The notes beneath the pieces are model-generated. The model was not told the DNA's origin. It worked only from the letters and a program-made list of their open reading frames with translations, and did not search any database. Positions 35,900 to 47,420 of a stretch of DNA of 64,000 nucleotides are shown in pieces (position 1 is the first letter of the stretch; the number at the start of each line of letters is the position of its first letter). The stretch is from NCBI GenBank assembly GCA_014773175.1, contig VXCM01000784.1:1-64000 (forward strand), written 5' to 3'. Position numbers and translations under genes: made by a program. The DNA comes from Lucifuga dentata (lineage: Eukaryota; Chordata; Actinopteri; Ophidiiformes; Bythitidae).

Positions 35900-36720
35900 A
35901 TGCCTCTCCATATACGCATGCACAGACGCACAGGTAACACAACACGCTCGCACACGCACACACACACACACATACACAAAGCAAGAGATCACTCATGAAG
36001 GCTTGATGTATGATAGATATACAGAGGGGTAAAACACCCACAGTTCATCTATTTTTTTTACAAATATGGTTGTGTCCACTGCTGCCTTTTAGTTTCCAGA
36101 AGATTACAGAACAAAGCAGAAAAAATGTAATGTAAAATTTTATTTGCTACATGTATATATTTTCTTCAATATTATCTCAGATTTAAGGGTGAGAAATCCA
36201 GAAAGCGGAGATATATAAAAGGCTAAAGGCAAAAATTTTGACCTCTGATGAGCAAAAATCATGCTTGTGTATGAATTTCACCTGTTTAATTACAAGTTGC
36301 CTAGCAGGTATAGAAGTGTTAAATATCTAAATGTTATCATTTTTCTCAGTACTCTCAGAGAGATTTTCTCTCTCCAAAGTTACTGTTGATGTGTCCATGA
36401 GTGGTTACTTGACCTCAAAACGCTCTAGTGGAGATGAGTCAGCTGCCATAACTAGCAATTTTCAGGTATGATTGTAGAGTGTTGAGCATTGCTCAAAAAC
36501 GGAAAGTGCATAGATTCATTTCTGATGACTTACTGATTTAAAAATCAAAAAAAAAAAAAAAAAAANAAAAAAAAAAAAACAACTCCTACTCCTATTGATT
36601 GGTTGGGACATTAGTAGCAATAATCTGCTTTTCTTGAGCATCCTTTGAATTGAATAAAGCTTTCAGTTTCAACCTGTCTAAAGTATAATATAACATTGTG
36701 TGTGGTGAAATTTGAAAATT

Positions 36721-36759
<39 letters not shown>

Positions 36760-38345
36760 GTTACTTTGTGTTCTTAATATGGCCCATTGAATTATAATCT
36801 TAAAGTCTGTAGTGACTTAATACCTTACTACGCAAACTCAGTTGCACTGTTTGGGCAATAATGACTAAAAACATAAATTGCTTTTTGCCCATTAAAGCAG
36901 ATAGCAATAGTATCTGTTTTCCTCTTCTGCTTGTTTTCTTGTTTCTTTATCACAGGCTGAAATACAGGTTGAAATTTTTCCATTGCTTTATTGTCACTGC
37001 CTATTTTAAAACAATGTCTTATTAGATCTACTTAAATTTTATGGAAATGTTACATGGGATGTTTTACCTAACAAGAAATCTCTTTAAGTCATCATGGGTG
37101 TTCAGTTTGGTGTTTAATTGTTTATTGTTAATGTTTAATTTTATAAATTCACCATAAAGTCTTAAAATAAAAGCCAACAGCTGTACAAACCAAAAATAGT
37201 CTGAACAAGGAAATAAATACCAGGCCAGGGGGAAAGGACATTTCCTATGGTAATTATGTAATTAATTACATCACCTCACTATGGAACACAGCAGTCATGA
37301 TGTACTCACCACTCAGGTGTTTTAGTTTCTTTCTTTCTTTTTTTTTTTTTTTTTTTTTTCAACTGAAATACTAAGTAAATTACTTATGGTTCTACTTTGC
37401 CACTATTTCATGATGCTGTGGATGAAAATAAACATTGCTGCAGATGTTTCACAATAAAAGCCTTCTAGGAAAATGATGGAAGTGTTGAGTTTACATGAAT
37501 AACTAACAACAACAAAAAGAATGTACAATAACACACACACACAAACACACATACACACACACACACACACAAACACACATACACACACACGCACATTTTA
37601 AAATCTGCAGTACTATGTTGAACTTTCTTGGAAAATTAATTTAAACACACAGATAAACAACACTAGCATACTATGTCTATGCCTTTGTTGTGAATGCACA
37701 GCATATGTACATATGTGTGTTATTTGTACAGTATGTATGCAAATACATGCATCACACATTTAAAACAGTCAAAACTGTTTCTGGCAGAAACCAGAAACCA
37801 AAAAGATTCTACTGGCAGAGCAGTGTAGTGACAATGCACTCTATGGCAGATGGCACAGAAATGGCAGACTTTAAACCAGTGATAAAGCTGTAAGCAACAC
37901 GTCAGCATCGTAGAACCCTATCCAGGTTGTGTGTGTGTGTGTGTGTGTGTGTGTGATAACCCTTAACATTATTTTTATTTATCTCCTGGTAATATAACCA
38001 GGTTATGAGAGAAAACACACAAAGCAAAATATGGAGTGGAAAGACAGTAGGTACCCACAGAAAAACTGTCCAAAATCAGATTTTTTTTAATGTGTGATAT
38101 TGTGTGATAGGAGATAAAGACTAAGAGTAAAGGGGAAATGCCAGAATGGAGAAGGAGTGATGATTAAACAAGATAAGAGTGGGGTGGAGGGGTCCTGCTA
38201 AACATTTCTTTAAGTGAGATCTATCCAGAGGAGATCAGACCTAGATTATTTTGCATTTTCATATTTCATTCTAAGCTTGGACTTTTTAAACATCAAATGC
38301 AAACAGTGGCAGTCCTATCCATTAAACAGTAATGGCATAGCTGAA
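35900..38345. other. Noncoding DNA with several simple repeats
   Basis: Short (CA)n at 35950-35975, a poly(A) run with N at 36566, (TG)n at 36725-36757, poly(T) at 37340-37359, interrupted (CA)n at 37531-37590 and (TG)n at 37928-37954. 37205-37300 is high-complexity with TAATTA cores. No other gene recognised. Confidence 0.6.
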
Positions 38346-38436
38346 TGATATTGTAAGACTAGATTTATTTTTTCTGAATCTGAGATCATTTCATTTTGAA
38401 GAAAGGGAAGAATGTAAATCTAGTCTTACAATATCA
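38346..38436. repeat. Perfect inverted repeat, 22-bp arms, 47-base spacer
   Basis: Arm 38346-38367 (TGATATTGTAAGACTAGATT onward) is an exact reverse complement of 38415-38436. Confidence 0.92.
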
Positions 38437-38594
38437 ACAAACATGACCCATGATTCCTCTATTCCAAAATGGGGTCTCAGATTAGATGCATATAAACATC
38501 CCCATTACCAGCTCAGCTACATCAAACTCTCTTTGCTGACTCTCCCAGGAGTCTGAGGATCCAGGAAGATAGTGCAACCACAAGGACAACAGGA

Positions 38595-38665
38595 ATTGTA
38601 GCTGAAGCATAAGTTGCCAAAACTGGATGTCAACCAGTTTTGGCAACTTATGCTTCAGCTGCAAT
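38595..38665. repeat. Long hairpin, 32-bp arms, 7-base loop
   Basis: Arm 38595-38626 pairs with 38634-38665 with a single mismatch (38599 against 38661). The inner arm includes GCATAAGTTGCCAAAACTGG and the loop is ATGTCAA. A stem this long and nearly perfect must be recent or selected. Confidence 0.93.
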
Positions 38666-39519
38666 ACAGCAACTTGCTGACCTTTATAGAATTTAATATG
38701 CAATATTAAACATGCAATTACAGATAGCTGACATAAAACTTGGTAAAGCATCTTCAATATTGATTGTAATTTTACTGAGACTTTAACTTCAACAGTTTCA
38801 TTTTTAAATAATAAGCATGTGGCAAGAAAATTGACCTTTTAACCAAATTAACATGTTTCAGTCAGATTTATTAAAATAACAGAATTTACAATAGAGCAAT
38901 AGTCTGTATGCATGTCGTTGAGAGACGAGGAGGAGCAGGCTGACGTGAATATGATGAGGATACAGTCAGCTTGTGAGAAGCTCAGCTGCTGATGCTTGTT
39001 TTAATGAGCATGACAAAGCATTGTGGGTGCAAGTGTGTGCCTGGTGAGTGTGATGTAGTGTTCTACATATTGTCTCAAATTAGCTGCACCCATGCACCAA
39101 GAGCCACAAAATGATAACACACACAAATGCAGATATTTGTCAAATATTTATACTGGGAAGAGCATCTTTCAGACAATGTGTCAGCACTTGCAGTGCACTG
39201 ACATTAAAAGATACAGAAATAGAAGAAAAGAGAGGAGGAGGAGGTGAATTGGGAAGGAAGAGGAGTTGAGGGTGAAGAGGTGAGTTTAAGAGCTATTTTT
39301 CCTCTATTTTCTCTCCAGCCATATCAGAGTTAAATTTGGTGGAAAGCCCAAGCTTCATTACATTCCCTGACATGTTCTTTTATATGTTTAATTTATGTCA
39401 TGTCTTTCATATTTGTGTCAGATATTTATTTTAATCTTTCTTTTACTCACAAGATTTTTCAATCTGTCTCACCTCTCTGTTTTGAATGCCTCCATTGTCT
39501 CATTTTATCATCTTAATTT

Positions 39520-39898
39520 TTGTCTAGAAGGTTGAAGATAAGTCACTGGATGGAAAAAAAAATAGTTTGAAAACATTTTGCCATTCATCCAAAAGGCTTC
39601 TTCAGTTCTAAATGTAGCAGGAACACTTAGCAGCATTTATTCCCAAAAGGCAGATGCACCCATCCCCATCATGTGGGTGGTTCAGGTACATACTCTGTGC
39701 TCAGCAGAGAGTATCTGTGCTCAACCACCTGCATTCTACAATGAGGCAAAACTCACACCTGCATTCCACAATGGGATGAAACCGTCATATTGATGTTGAT
39801 TGATGTTTTCAAATTTCTATTTTTTTCCAGTCCAGTGACTCATCTTCAGCCTTCTAGACATCTTACTACCTGGATGACTGAGATAAACCTTCACAGAC
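39520..39898. mobile_element. Non-autonomous element with 13-bp target-site duplication and internal inverted arms
   Basis: The 13 bases ATCATCTTAATTT at 39507-39519 recur exactly at 39899-39911. Between them, arms of about 55 bases (39521-39575 and 39804-39860, starting GTCTAGAAGG) are imperfect inverted repeats. The centre begins TTTTGCCATTCATCCAAAAG and GCTTCTTCAGTTC, and the right end reads CTGGATGACTGAGATAAACC. These blocks recur in a common fish repeat. The length of the duplication favours target-primed retrotransposition (LINE, SINE or Penelope-like) over cut-and-paste. An internal near-duplicate of about 28 bases (ACCTGCATTCTACAATG and ACCTGCATTCCACAATG) is present near 39728-39772. 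Confidence 0.75.
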
Positions 39899-40452
39899 AT
39901 CATCTTAATTTCCCTTTCAGTTTTCACATATGGCTGCAAAAATTAAATTAATCATAATCCAAGCAAAACACTTTGTTCCTTTTCTATTGTTACTGAGTGT
40001 GCCTCCTCAGCAAAGATCCATTTCTCATTAGCTTTTCCCCTCATTCTCTCTTTCCATCTGTGCCTCGCATTCCCCTTTGTCTCCACCTGCTCAGTGTGCC
40101 TGTCTCCCTTTTCCACTTTTGTTTACTTTGAAAGGATTCAAATCAACCAGGGGGAGAACAGGGTTGGGGTTGAGGTGTGGTGATGATTTGACTCACTGGG
40201 GATGACTGTAATCAATTAGGTTCTGCTGCTCATTAGAATAAGACTCAGATGTTCATAGGGACAACATTTGCTGCTGGTACACATATTGAAAAGCTATAGC
40301 ATCAGTAGACCATATCAATGTCAGACACTTCTTTTCTAGCATAATATGACCATCAGATGCCTCAACCCCTTAAAGCCTGACCCATGAAATAATTATCAGA
40401 AAATTCTAATTTTTTGCAAGTTATTTCTTCATTGAACCCTAAACTCCAAACT

Positions 40453-40496
40453 CAAAAAAAAAAAAAAAAAAAAAAAAAGAATTTTTTTTTTTTTTG
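40453..40496. repeat. Poly(A) facing poly(T)
   Basis: About 24 A, GAA, then about 15 T; it can fold on itself. Confidence 0.9.
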
Positions 40497-40657
40497 GGTA
40501 TCTCATTTGATACATCAGGCATTTATTTAACTCAACAGGATATATATATATAAATAAGATACAATATAATAGGCATTTTGCTCAATAACTGATCATGTTG
40601 ATGATGTAGAGCTCTCAGGCAATCACGTATCAATGTGACACAAATAGCATTATAAGG

Positions 40658-41170
40658 TTAATGGGTCATACTGGTGGTTTTGCATGTTTGAGCCCAATAT
40701 ATAAAAACAGCATAAATGTTACTGACAACCATTTCCCAAAATATACTACTGGAGTGGTAAATATTAGAATGATTTTTCCTACCTTTCAGACTTCCATTGA
40801 TTTCAGTTCATTCCTGTATGCTATTAAAATAAAATTGTAGAGATTTGAAACATGCTTGAGATAGGTAATCTATCACCTCGACCACAACGTCTATTACTCT
40901 TTTTTTTTTTTTTTTTTTTTNTTTTTTTTTTTTTTTTTTTGGAAATAGCATTATTTAACTGGCCCATTATGGAGTTGCACAGAAGAAAATATATGTCTCT
41001 GCCAATATAGTCCCAGGAGAACACTATATTCAAATGAAAAACAACCACATGGATGTACATGTAAGCAGGCAAAACATAAAATTTTAAGGTGACTATCACT
41101 TGAACCATTGATTTTGAAAGATAAAGGGATTTGACAAAATAATAGGAAAACTGAAGACAAAAAAAAGAGA
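40658..41170. mobile_element. Palindromic TTAA-flanked MITE, copy C (right end lost)
   Basis: The left end is TTAA followed by TGGGTCATACTGGTGGTTTT and GCATGTTTGAGCCCAATA. Internal blocks ATTTCAGTTCATTCC, GAAACATGCTTGAGATAG and GATTTTGAAAGATAAAGGG match copy A in the same orientation. A poly(T) tract with an N at 40921 interrupts the middle. The right terminal inverted repeat is not found. Confidence 0.8.
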
Positions 41171-41469
41171 GAAAAACCCAAAAACGATTTCATTATTTAT
41201 TGGAACAGAACACTAAGGCAAGACCTGCACAACTTAAACCGTCAAGCTAACAGCAAGATAATTGTAAAATGAATGACAATATTTGTTTCAAACTGCTGCC
41301 AATTAGTATTTTCAGCGCTGAATACAGTGAAGAACTCAGATCACAGCAAACTCACTGAAGAACACTCAAATCAGTGTCTTCACCTGGCCATCATTACTTT
41401 TGTGCATGTTTAAGGACTTGGGTACACAACAAATCTCCAGTGAAACACAAATGCTTTTTGTGTTTGTAG

Positions 41470-41541
41470 GACTGGAGTTATGGAACCGAAATATCACTCA
41501 TTTAATCAACTCTTCCTGGACCTGTGACGCATGGGAATTTG
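41470..41541 (+). CDS. Candidate 72-nt internal exon, gene unknown
   Basis: A good acceptor (GCTTTTTGTGTTTGTAG) precedes 41470, and a consensus donor (TTTG/GTAAGT) follows 41541. One frame is open throughout: two leading bases, then LELWNRNITHLINSSWTC, DAWEF and one trailing base. Both ends are phase 1, so it would be a symmetric cassette exon. It contains two potential N-glycosylation sequons (NIT, NSS). No family recognised. Equally it could be a noncoding RNA exon or chance. Confidence 0.3.
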
Positions 41542-41723
41542 GTAAGTGGACCTCTAAGACTTGTATCTGAATATCCCTGCTATAGAACATTGCACCTTCC
41601 AGTTTATTAAGTCTGAAATGTTATTATGGTGTGGGTATGACAGCACTGTCCTCTACGAAGTGAGAACTACACAATAAATCTACTAAATACACTCTTTATC
41701 CCTTTAGTCTGTACATCACACTT

Positions 41724-41726
41724 CAC

Positions 41727-41775
<49 letters not shown>
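41724..41775. repeat. (CA)n microsatellite
   Basis: About 50 bases of CA repeat. Confidence 0.95.
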
Positions 41776-41776
<1 letters not shown>

Positions 41777-42012
41777 GAAATACACTGCTCAGTCCTCTGT
41801 GCCTGGCCACACACAGAGTAAAGCTGTAGATTACAGCAAAGGTGAATGCTGGCCACCCATGCTTAACAATGATATGCTGCCCATTCAAGGTCGCAGTTGA
41901 CACACACACATACACACAGACATTCATTCGCAAAGGCTTATACCTGCAGGCATGAACACAGACAATGAACTGTACAACTGATGGTCCACACACACTTATC
42001 AAGCAAGTGTGA

Positions 42013-42016
<4 letters not shown>

Positions 42017-42053
<37 letters not shown>
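42017..42053. repeat. (CA)n microsatellite
   Basis: About 36 bases of CA repeat. Confidence 0.95.
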
Positions 42054-42055
<2 letters not shown>

Positions 42056-42767
42056 GTGAGGTTACAACCCCAACTCATAAATCAGGATGGTTGGAGTGCT
42101 GGCATTTAAAAGGCCCTGCTCACATAAATATATGCAGCCTTTATGAGAACTGGAGGTCAGGAAGGGAAGACACCAGGTTACAACAGGTAAATTAATGCTG
42201 TACATCTCTCTCACATTTATACCTCCTCTATGTTCCTTCTTGTATCATTCTCTTATACCCATAACTTTGTTTCTTTCACCTTTAACTTAATAATCCATAT
42301 AGAAATATATCTGATAGAGAACTAATATACAGAGGGAGGAAAGGTAGGAGGAAAAGGAAGGAGAAATTATGTACTGTACCTTAAATGACCTCCACCAGAA
42401 TTACTGGAACAAGTTATTACTTAACAAATAAAACGTCACTTGGTATTTTATTGTTCAGCCTTTTTACAATTACATTACTTAACATTTTTATATAATTTTA
42501 CTGTCTATCACACATGACCTGAAATACTGCTTGGTATTATAATACTTCAGCAAAGGACATTTAATCCTATCAACTTCATTAAAGTGAAAAAATGATGCTT
42601 CAGTCTAATGTAGCCAAGGTTTGTGTGCAGGTGCGTGCATGTGTCAGAGAGAGAGAGCGAGCGTATGTGTTTTGAAGTCAGCTGGTGTTAACCAGAATGA
42701 CAGTGTGAGGCCGAAGAGGTTAGGCTTGTCTTCAGTAAATTACTCTCTTTCTAATTCCAGGGGCTTT

Positions 42768-42768
<1 letters not shown>
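42054..42768. other. Unassigned noncoding DNA
   Basis: No gene or classified repeat recognised. Confidence 0.5.
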
Positions 42769-42813
<45 letters not shown>

Positions 42814-42832
42814 TTCTGAACTGACCACACAN

Positions 42833-42877
<45 letters not shown>

Positions 42878-42895
42878 TTCTGAACTGACCACACA
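42769..42895. other. Assembly artefact: 63-base (CT)n(TG)n segment duplicated around a single N
   Basis: 42769-42831 and 42833-42895 appear identical, each starting CTCCTCTC and ending CTGACCACACA, with an N at 42832. The real locus probably has one compound (CT)n(TG)n repeat. Confidence 0.85.
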
Positions 42896-43434
42896 CTAAT
42901 AGCCCTCAAGGTTAATTGACCGCAAGCGGAGCACTTGTTCCTCCAAATAGACATTCAGGGTTAGGGTCTCCCTCCACTCTCTCCTCTGACCTACACAAGA
43001 TGTCATTATCAATCCTCTCGGTCAGACGATCTCTCCTCCCCTTTCTGGCTTTTTTTTAAAGAGACAAACAAAACAAGACAGACCACCCCCTGAGAACCTC
43101 CATGCTCTCTTATTAACCTAGCACTGTGTCTCTTTGGATTGGAGTTATAAATTTACTTGTTTCTAGAACAGTGACTCGGATAAAAAGGACATAGAGAACT
43201 CACATAGGCACTGAATAGTGAGAAACTGTTGTAGTGTATCATGAAAGACATAAAACTCTTGACAGATTGCATACATTATTAAAAAAAAATAATAATGAAA
43301 AAAGTCAGTGTACACATGCTAAGGGATAAGACATGACAAACTGTATCATCTATCTTTGCTCAATCAAATAAATCGCTATTTCAAGAAAATGTATGAGTCT
43401 CCTACAAATGCTAAATCTGTGTTAGCAAGGTGTG
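42896..43434. other. Unassigned noncoding DNA
   Basis: 42900-43100 is high-complexity and might be a conserved element; no gene recognised. Confidence 0.4.
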
Positions 43435-43540
43435 TGTAGTTTAGTTTAGTTTATTTGTTTTCACATACAGAAAAAGAAAAAATACAAGATTACATTAACA
43501 AAAAAAAAAAAGGAAATGTNAAAAAAAAAAAAAAAAAAAC
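43435..43540. mobile_element. Teleost repeat end, with poly(A) gap
   Basis: TTTAGTTTAGTTTATTTGTT followed by TTCACATACAGAAAAAG resembles the frequent 'agtttagtttattt..acatacagaaaa' teleost repeat end. The adjacent poly(A) is broken by an N at 43520. Confidence 0.4.
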
Positions 43541-44787
43541 CCTCAAGGGACTTATAGTTGTGTCATCTGGGTGCATGTGTACCCATGTGTGTTTTATAAA
43601 TATGTAGATACCCTATGTAATTTATTCTACTGGTATAAATCTAAGCAACTGTTACAGCCTGTCTAATTTTGTGCTTCACGTCATGATAAACAGCAACATG
43701 GCTGAGTAATTATTGGAAATAACCAGAGTCTGGGGACATTTTTAATGTAACACACACTTTTCACTTGCTGTTTGCTACTGTGAGTGAATTGATTTGCAAT
43801 CCTGTTGTAGGTGTTGTTGACAAATTGCACCAACATGCCGGAGTTTTTAACTCAAGTGAATTATTTCTTTAAACATGTTTGGCATATCAACATGAAACAA
43901 AAATCTGAAGTATAGAATTAGTTGTTGATATCGTCACGTTTCCTGAGTATTTAAAATCACTTATGAGTTACATTCTGTATTTTTACTTTGAACACAGCAT
44001 TCTCTTGCTAACAAGTGTGTTGTGTGTCTGTGATATAGATGTGTGTTTTTATTCAAAATATTGAAATATCGATCAGCATCAGCACCTTTCCGCAACATCT
44101 GTTTCACATCACATGCTGTGAGGGACAATTTAGAGCTGTGACATACTGCATGACTAAACAGATGGAAAATAATAGAGGATCTCTTCTGCTCACATGATGA
44201 TGAGGTGACACAAACAAGTGGCTGATTGGTTGAATTGATTACTGCCATTTAAAAATGACATTTAGCAATTGTTTCAAGTGAGTAAGTTTGCAGAGATGTA
44301 TGATTGGACATTTTCAGCAGCAGTGGCTGCCGTTGCCTTTGAGTTGTTGTCTTTTCCCATCTCTCACCTGCTTCTGGGTTTGAACACAAGAGGAAAGAAT
44401 CTCAGGGTTGTAATGACAGAGAATTCCCCTGTAGGTTTATGCTGCCTGTAGGGAACACTTTACTATTGGAGAGGGCCAGAGAAAACTATGATTGCTTTCT
44501 GGCTTCAGCACCAGAGATTGCTGCCTGCCCCTTGGCATATTATTTTCAGAACTGGCATCAATACACCAATATATTAGGTTCATTTACACAATCCAATACA
44601 ATAGCGCCACAATAAATTTTACCTTTGACAAGCTTAGAAATTTTAGTTCTCACTGTCACAGTGTTGTCTGTTAATCCCCATGTATGTGAATAGGGATAGA
44701 ACAAATATGTTAAAATGCTTTTAATCTGACTTGGATGGAAACTACCAAAAATGAGAAAAAATGTTTTGTGAGAATTACTGGACAAAG
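43541..44787. other. Unassigned noncoding DNA
   Basis: Unique sequence; no gene recognised. Confidence 0.5.
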
Positions 44788-44951
44788 ATTATATATATAT
44801 ATATATACACACACACAGAGAGATACATGCACTTTAGAAATTCCATTTTAAAAAAAAGCCACTCAGTTTGTCAGCAAAAAAGATGTCTTTCTTTCTTTTT
44901 TGCAGTCTAACAGACAAGCATGTGACGAGACAAGCATATTAAAAGTGCATT

Positions 44952-44983
<32 letters not shown>

Positions 44984-44984
44984 C
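44788..44984. repeat. (TA)n, (CA)n and (TG)n microsatellites
   Basis: (TA)n passing into (CA)n at 44788-44818, and (TG)n at 44956-44983. Confidence 0.9.
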
Positions 44985-45077
44985 GCACCAGCATGCATGC
45001 AACGCTTCATGTGTGTCTCCCACTGTTTTGCTCAGTTAGCAACAGTTGCTAATCATAGCAAATGAACAATAGCAGGG

Positions 45078-45260
45078 AGGCTAGATTGGCATAAGTTGGC
45101 ATTAGGCTGGTACATTAGCAAGTGTTGGGCAATTATTTTAATGATGTAAATTGGACTGAGATTTCCCCCTGCACAGGAAGTGAACGGGAAAAATGTAACA
45201 ATGATTATGATTAGGCAGCTAATTATAGCATCAGTTCAGTTCAGCACATATGCTTAGACA
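45078..45260. promoter_or_regulatory. Candidate conserved noncoding element
   Basis: Low-repeat, high-complexity sequence with several homeodomain-like cores (CAATTATTTTAATGATG, GCAGCTAATTATAGCAT) between a microsatellite and an assembly join. Suggestive only. Confidence 0.22.
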
Positions 45261-45291
45261 AATTCTATTTACTTAGAGGATAGGCGGGAAT

Positions 45292-45398
45292 GCTTGGTGT
45301 GTTCGCTGATTGCAGTTTTGATTTCTATGTGTGTGTGTGTGTGTNAGGCGGGAATGCTTGGTGTGTTCGCTGATTGCAGTTTTGATTTCTATGTGTGT
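45292..45398. other. Assembly artefact: 53-base segment duplicated around a single N
   Basis: 45292-45344 and 45346-45398 are identical, ending in (TG)n, with an N at 45345. Confidence 0.85.
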
Positions 45399-45516
45399 GT
45401 GTGTGTGTGTGTGTATGGTATGATACTGATACTGATATGATTTTGGCAGTGCTTTGAGTGAATTAATTGACTTTTTTTTAATGGAGCAACATTTTTGATT
45501 CTTTATGTAAAAATGC

Positions 45517-45518
<2 letters not shown>

Positions 45519-45564
<46 letters not shown>
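45519..45564. repeat. (ATT)n microsatellite
   Basis: About fifteen trinucleotide units. Confidence 0.95.
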
Positions 45565-45566
<2 letters not shown>

Positions 45567-45994
45567 TCAGCATATGAATACTCACTCATAAGGGTATAAT
45601 ATTAGATGTGGTGATAGGTAGGGATAGTAATGAGATGCTAATTATATATTTATGTAACAAAGTAATAATAATAAAAAAAATACTACAGGCAATAGCAGAC
45701 ATACTGTATGCATTCATCAATAAAAATGCAGGTTGCTGAGGATGGTAAGAGAACATGACAACAAAGTCTTTATGGCATATTTATGTCACAGTGGGCTGGA
45801 TATATTTACAAGTTTCATCATGAACACACTTTTATGGGTTTGTTTGATGTTAATGATGTTGGTGGAAGAGAGAAATTAGAACACTGATCTGTCCATGGTG
45901 CTGAAATTATTTACTTAACCCTGCCCTGGTAACAGGTCACATCTACAAATCTTGCTGGTGATGATGATGATGATGGTTGTTGATTTTGTATTTG

Positions 45995-45995
45995 T

Positions 45996-46059
<64 letters not shown>

Positions 46060-46061
46060 CT
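45995..46061. repeat. Self-complementary (AAT)n(ATT)n microsatellite
   Basis: (AAT)n turns directly into (ATT)n, so the tract can fold into a hairpin. A short (GAT)n lies just upstream at 45958-45974. Confidence 0.95.
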
Positions 46062-46332
46062 TTTATAATTATAAGGCTGTCTGTGTTATATTAGCAAAAC
46101 CTGTCTGTAAATGAATATCAAACATTTAGTGGAACCATGTGATAATATGGGTTAAGTGGAGTATATGACCTGTGCTTTCATTATCCTGTCGCTGTCATTC
46201 TTACAGTAGTTCACCCTGCACCTCATCTCTGAATTCACCTTAATTTGGATTTCACAGTGGATAAGGATGAGGGAACACATGCACTTCACACCATTTCAGG
46301 CTCCTTTCATGAAGAAAAAAAAACAAAAAAAC

Positions 46333-46895
46333 TCATGTAATATAAGGTTGCTCACAGGGATACTGAGCATGAATGGATGTCAATTTGATGAACTGAGGAA
46401 CAGCAAACCTGTTCTCAGAAGTAGTATCCACTGGAAAGTTTGATGGCTTTTGGTGATGCAGGTTCTCTCTGACCATGTAGGTTTCAACACTGCATTTATG
46501 TCCAGGTTGTTTCACAGATGTAGCTGCTGTCAGCTGCATGCAGTAACCTCTAACTGTTCTTCAGATTGAAAAACTGGGTGTTAAATATCCACATTCATAG
46601 AAGTCAACGCCTTCTTGGGGTACTTCACTGCTGTGCCATAAAAGTCTTCCTGGAGTCCTTTGATGGGTTTTGGTAAGAGAGTGCTGAAGGCGGAGTAGGT
46701 GCATTGCACATTTACCCTGACAAAGACATTGCTTTTGTGATGTTGTATCTTTGTTCGAAGACTTTTCATTGAGGACACTTCTGCTGAGGTGACAGTTTTA
46801 TTTTCAGGACATAACATCACAAAAAAGCTCCAGGATACTCTGAAGGGAAAACAGTAAATGGACTTCCACTTTACTGCATTCTCTGCTCTCTTCAC
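46333..46895 (-). pseudogene. Two adjacent minus-strand ORFs, unrecognised
   Basis: The frame 46895-46581 (104 codons) includes SSMKSLRTKIQHHKSNVFVR, VNVQCTYSAFSTLLPKPIKG and GTAVKYPKKALTS. A second frame, 46539-46333, includes SVKQPGHKCSVETYMVRENL and ENRFAVPQFIKL. Neither is low-complexity. Codon third positions in the first ORF are mixed rather than AT-biased, and an acceptor-like TTTACTGTTTTCCCTTCAG lies within it. A short spacer with stops separates them. They could be a decayed coding fragment, or chance. No family is recognised. Confidence 0.2.
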
Positions 46896-47420
46896 CGTTA
46901 TTCCCTGTCTGTAACATCATAACCCCAATGACTCGGGTGTCCTCACTGCCCAACAAGAGGAAATCAGTCTGCACAGCTGGCCAGTTTGTTTATTACTGGA
47001 AGAAGACTTAACCATCTTGCAGAAATATCTCACCGCAAACTATTGTACAACAAATCAAAATTTAGAAAATTTATTTGAGGCCTGCAACTCTCTTGGTAGA
47101 GCTGAAATTACTCAATAGCTTGATAATATTTCCCACATGGCCTGGCAGGGCATTGTTTGCTGTGTTTTCAATATTGATAGGGCAGTTGCCAGGCAGAATA
47201 TTACTATTCTGCTATGTACTGTAGACTGAAATTTTTCACCCATGTTTAATGGCTGAATGCTGAAATTGTGTTATAAAAGCTTAAGCACCAGGTTAGAGGT
47301 TTGCATGGGTCCACTGAGCTCCTGCAAACCAAGACCCAACTTGCAAGCTGAGTCAGATTGAGTCCAAATTATTTTCAGTCTAACCCGGTTGGGTCCAGTG
47401 ATATTGCTCTGGGTCTTGAG
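46896..47420. other. Unassigned noncoding DNA
   Basis: No gene recognised. The stretch just left of the Tc1 element (47300-47420) is richer in GGGTC/GACCC words. Confidence 0.45.

Noticed and set aside
39521..39860. Hammerhead ribozyme in the inverted arms (a CTGAAGA ... AGTC-ACTG-GACT ... GGAAA arrangement on the minus strand)
   Set aside because: Only a faint resemblance: the conserved core spacing is off and no third stem was found. A covariance-model scan would decide.
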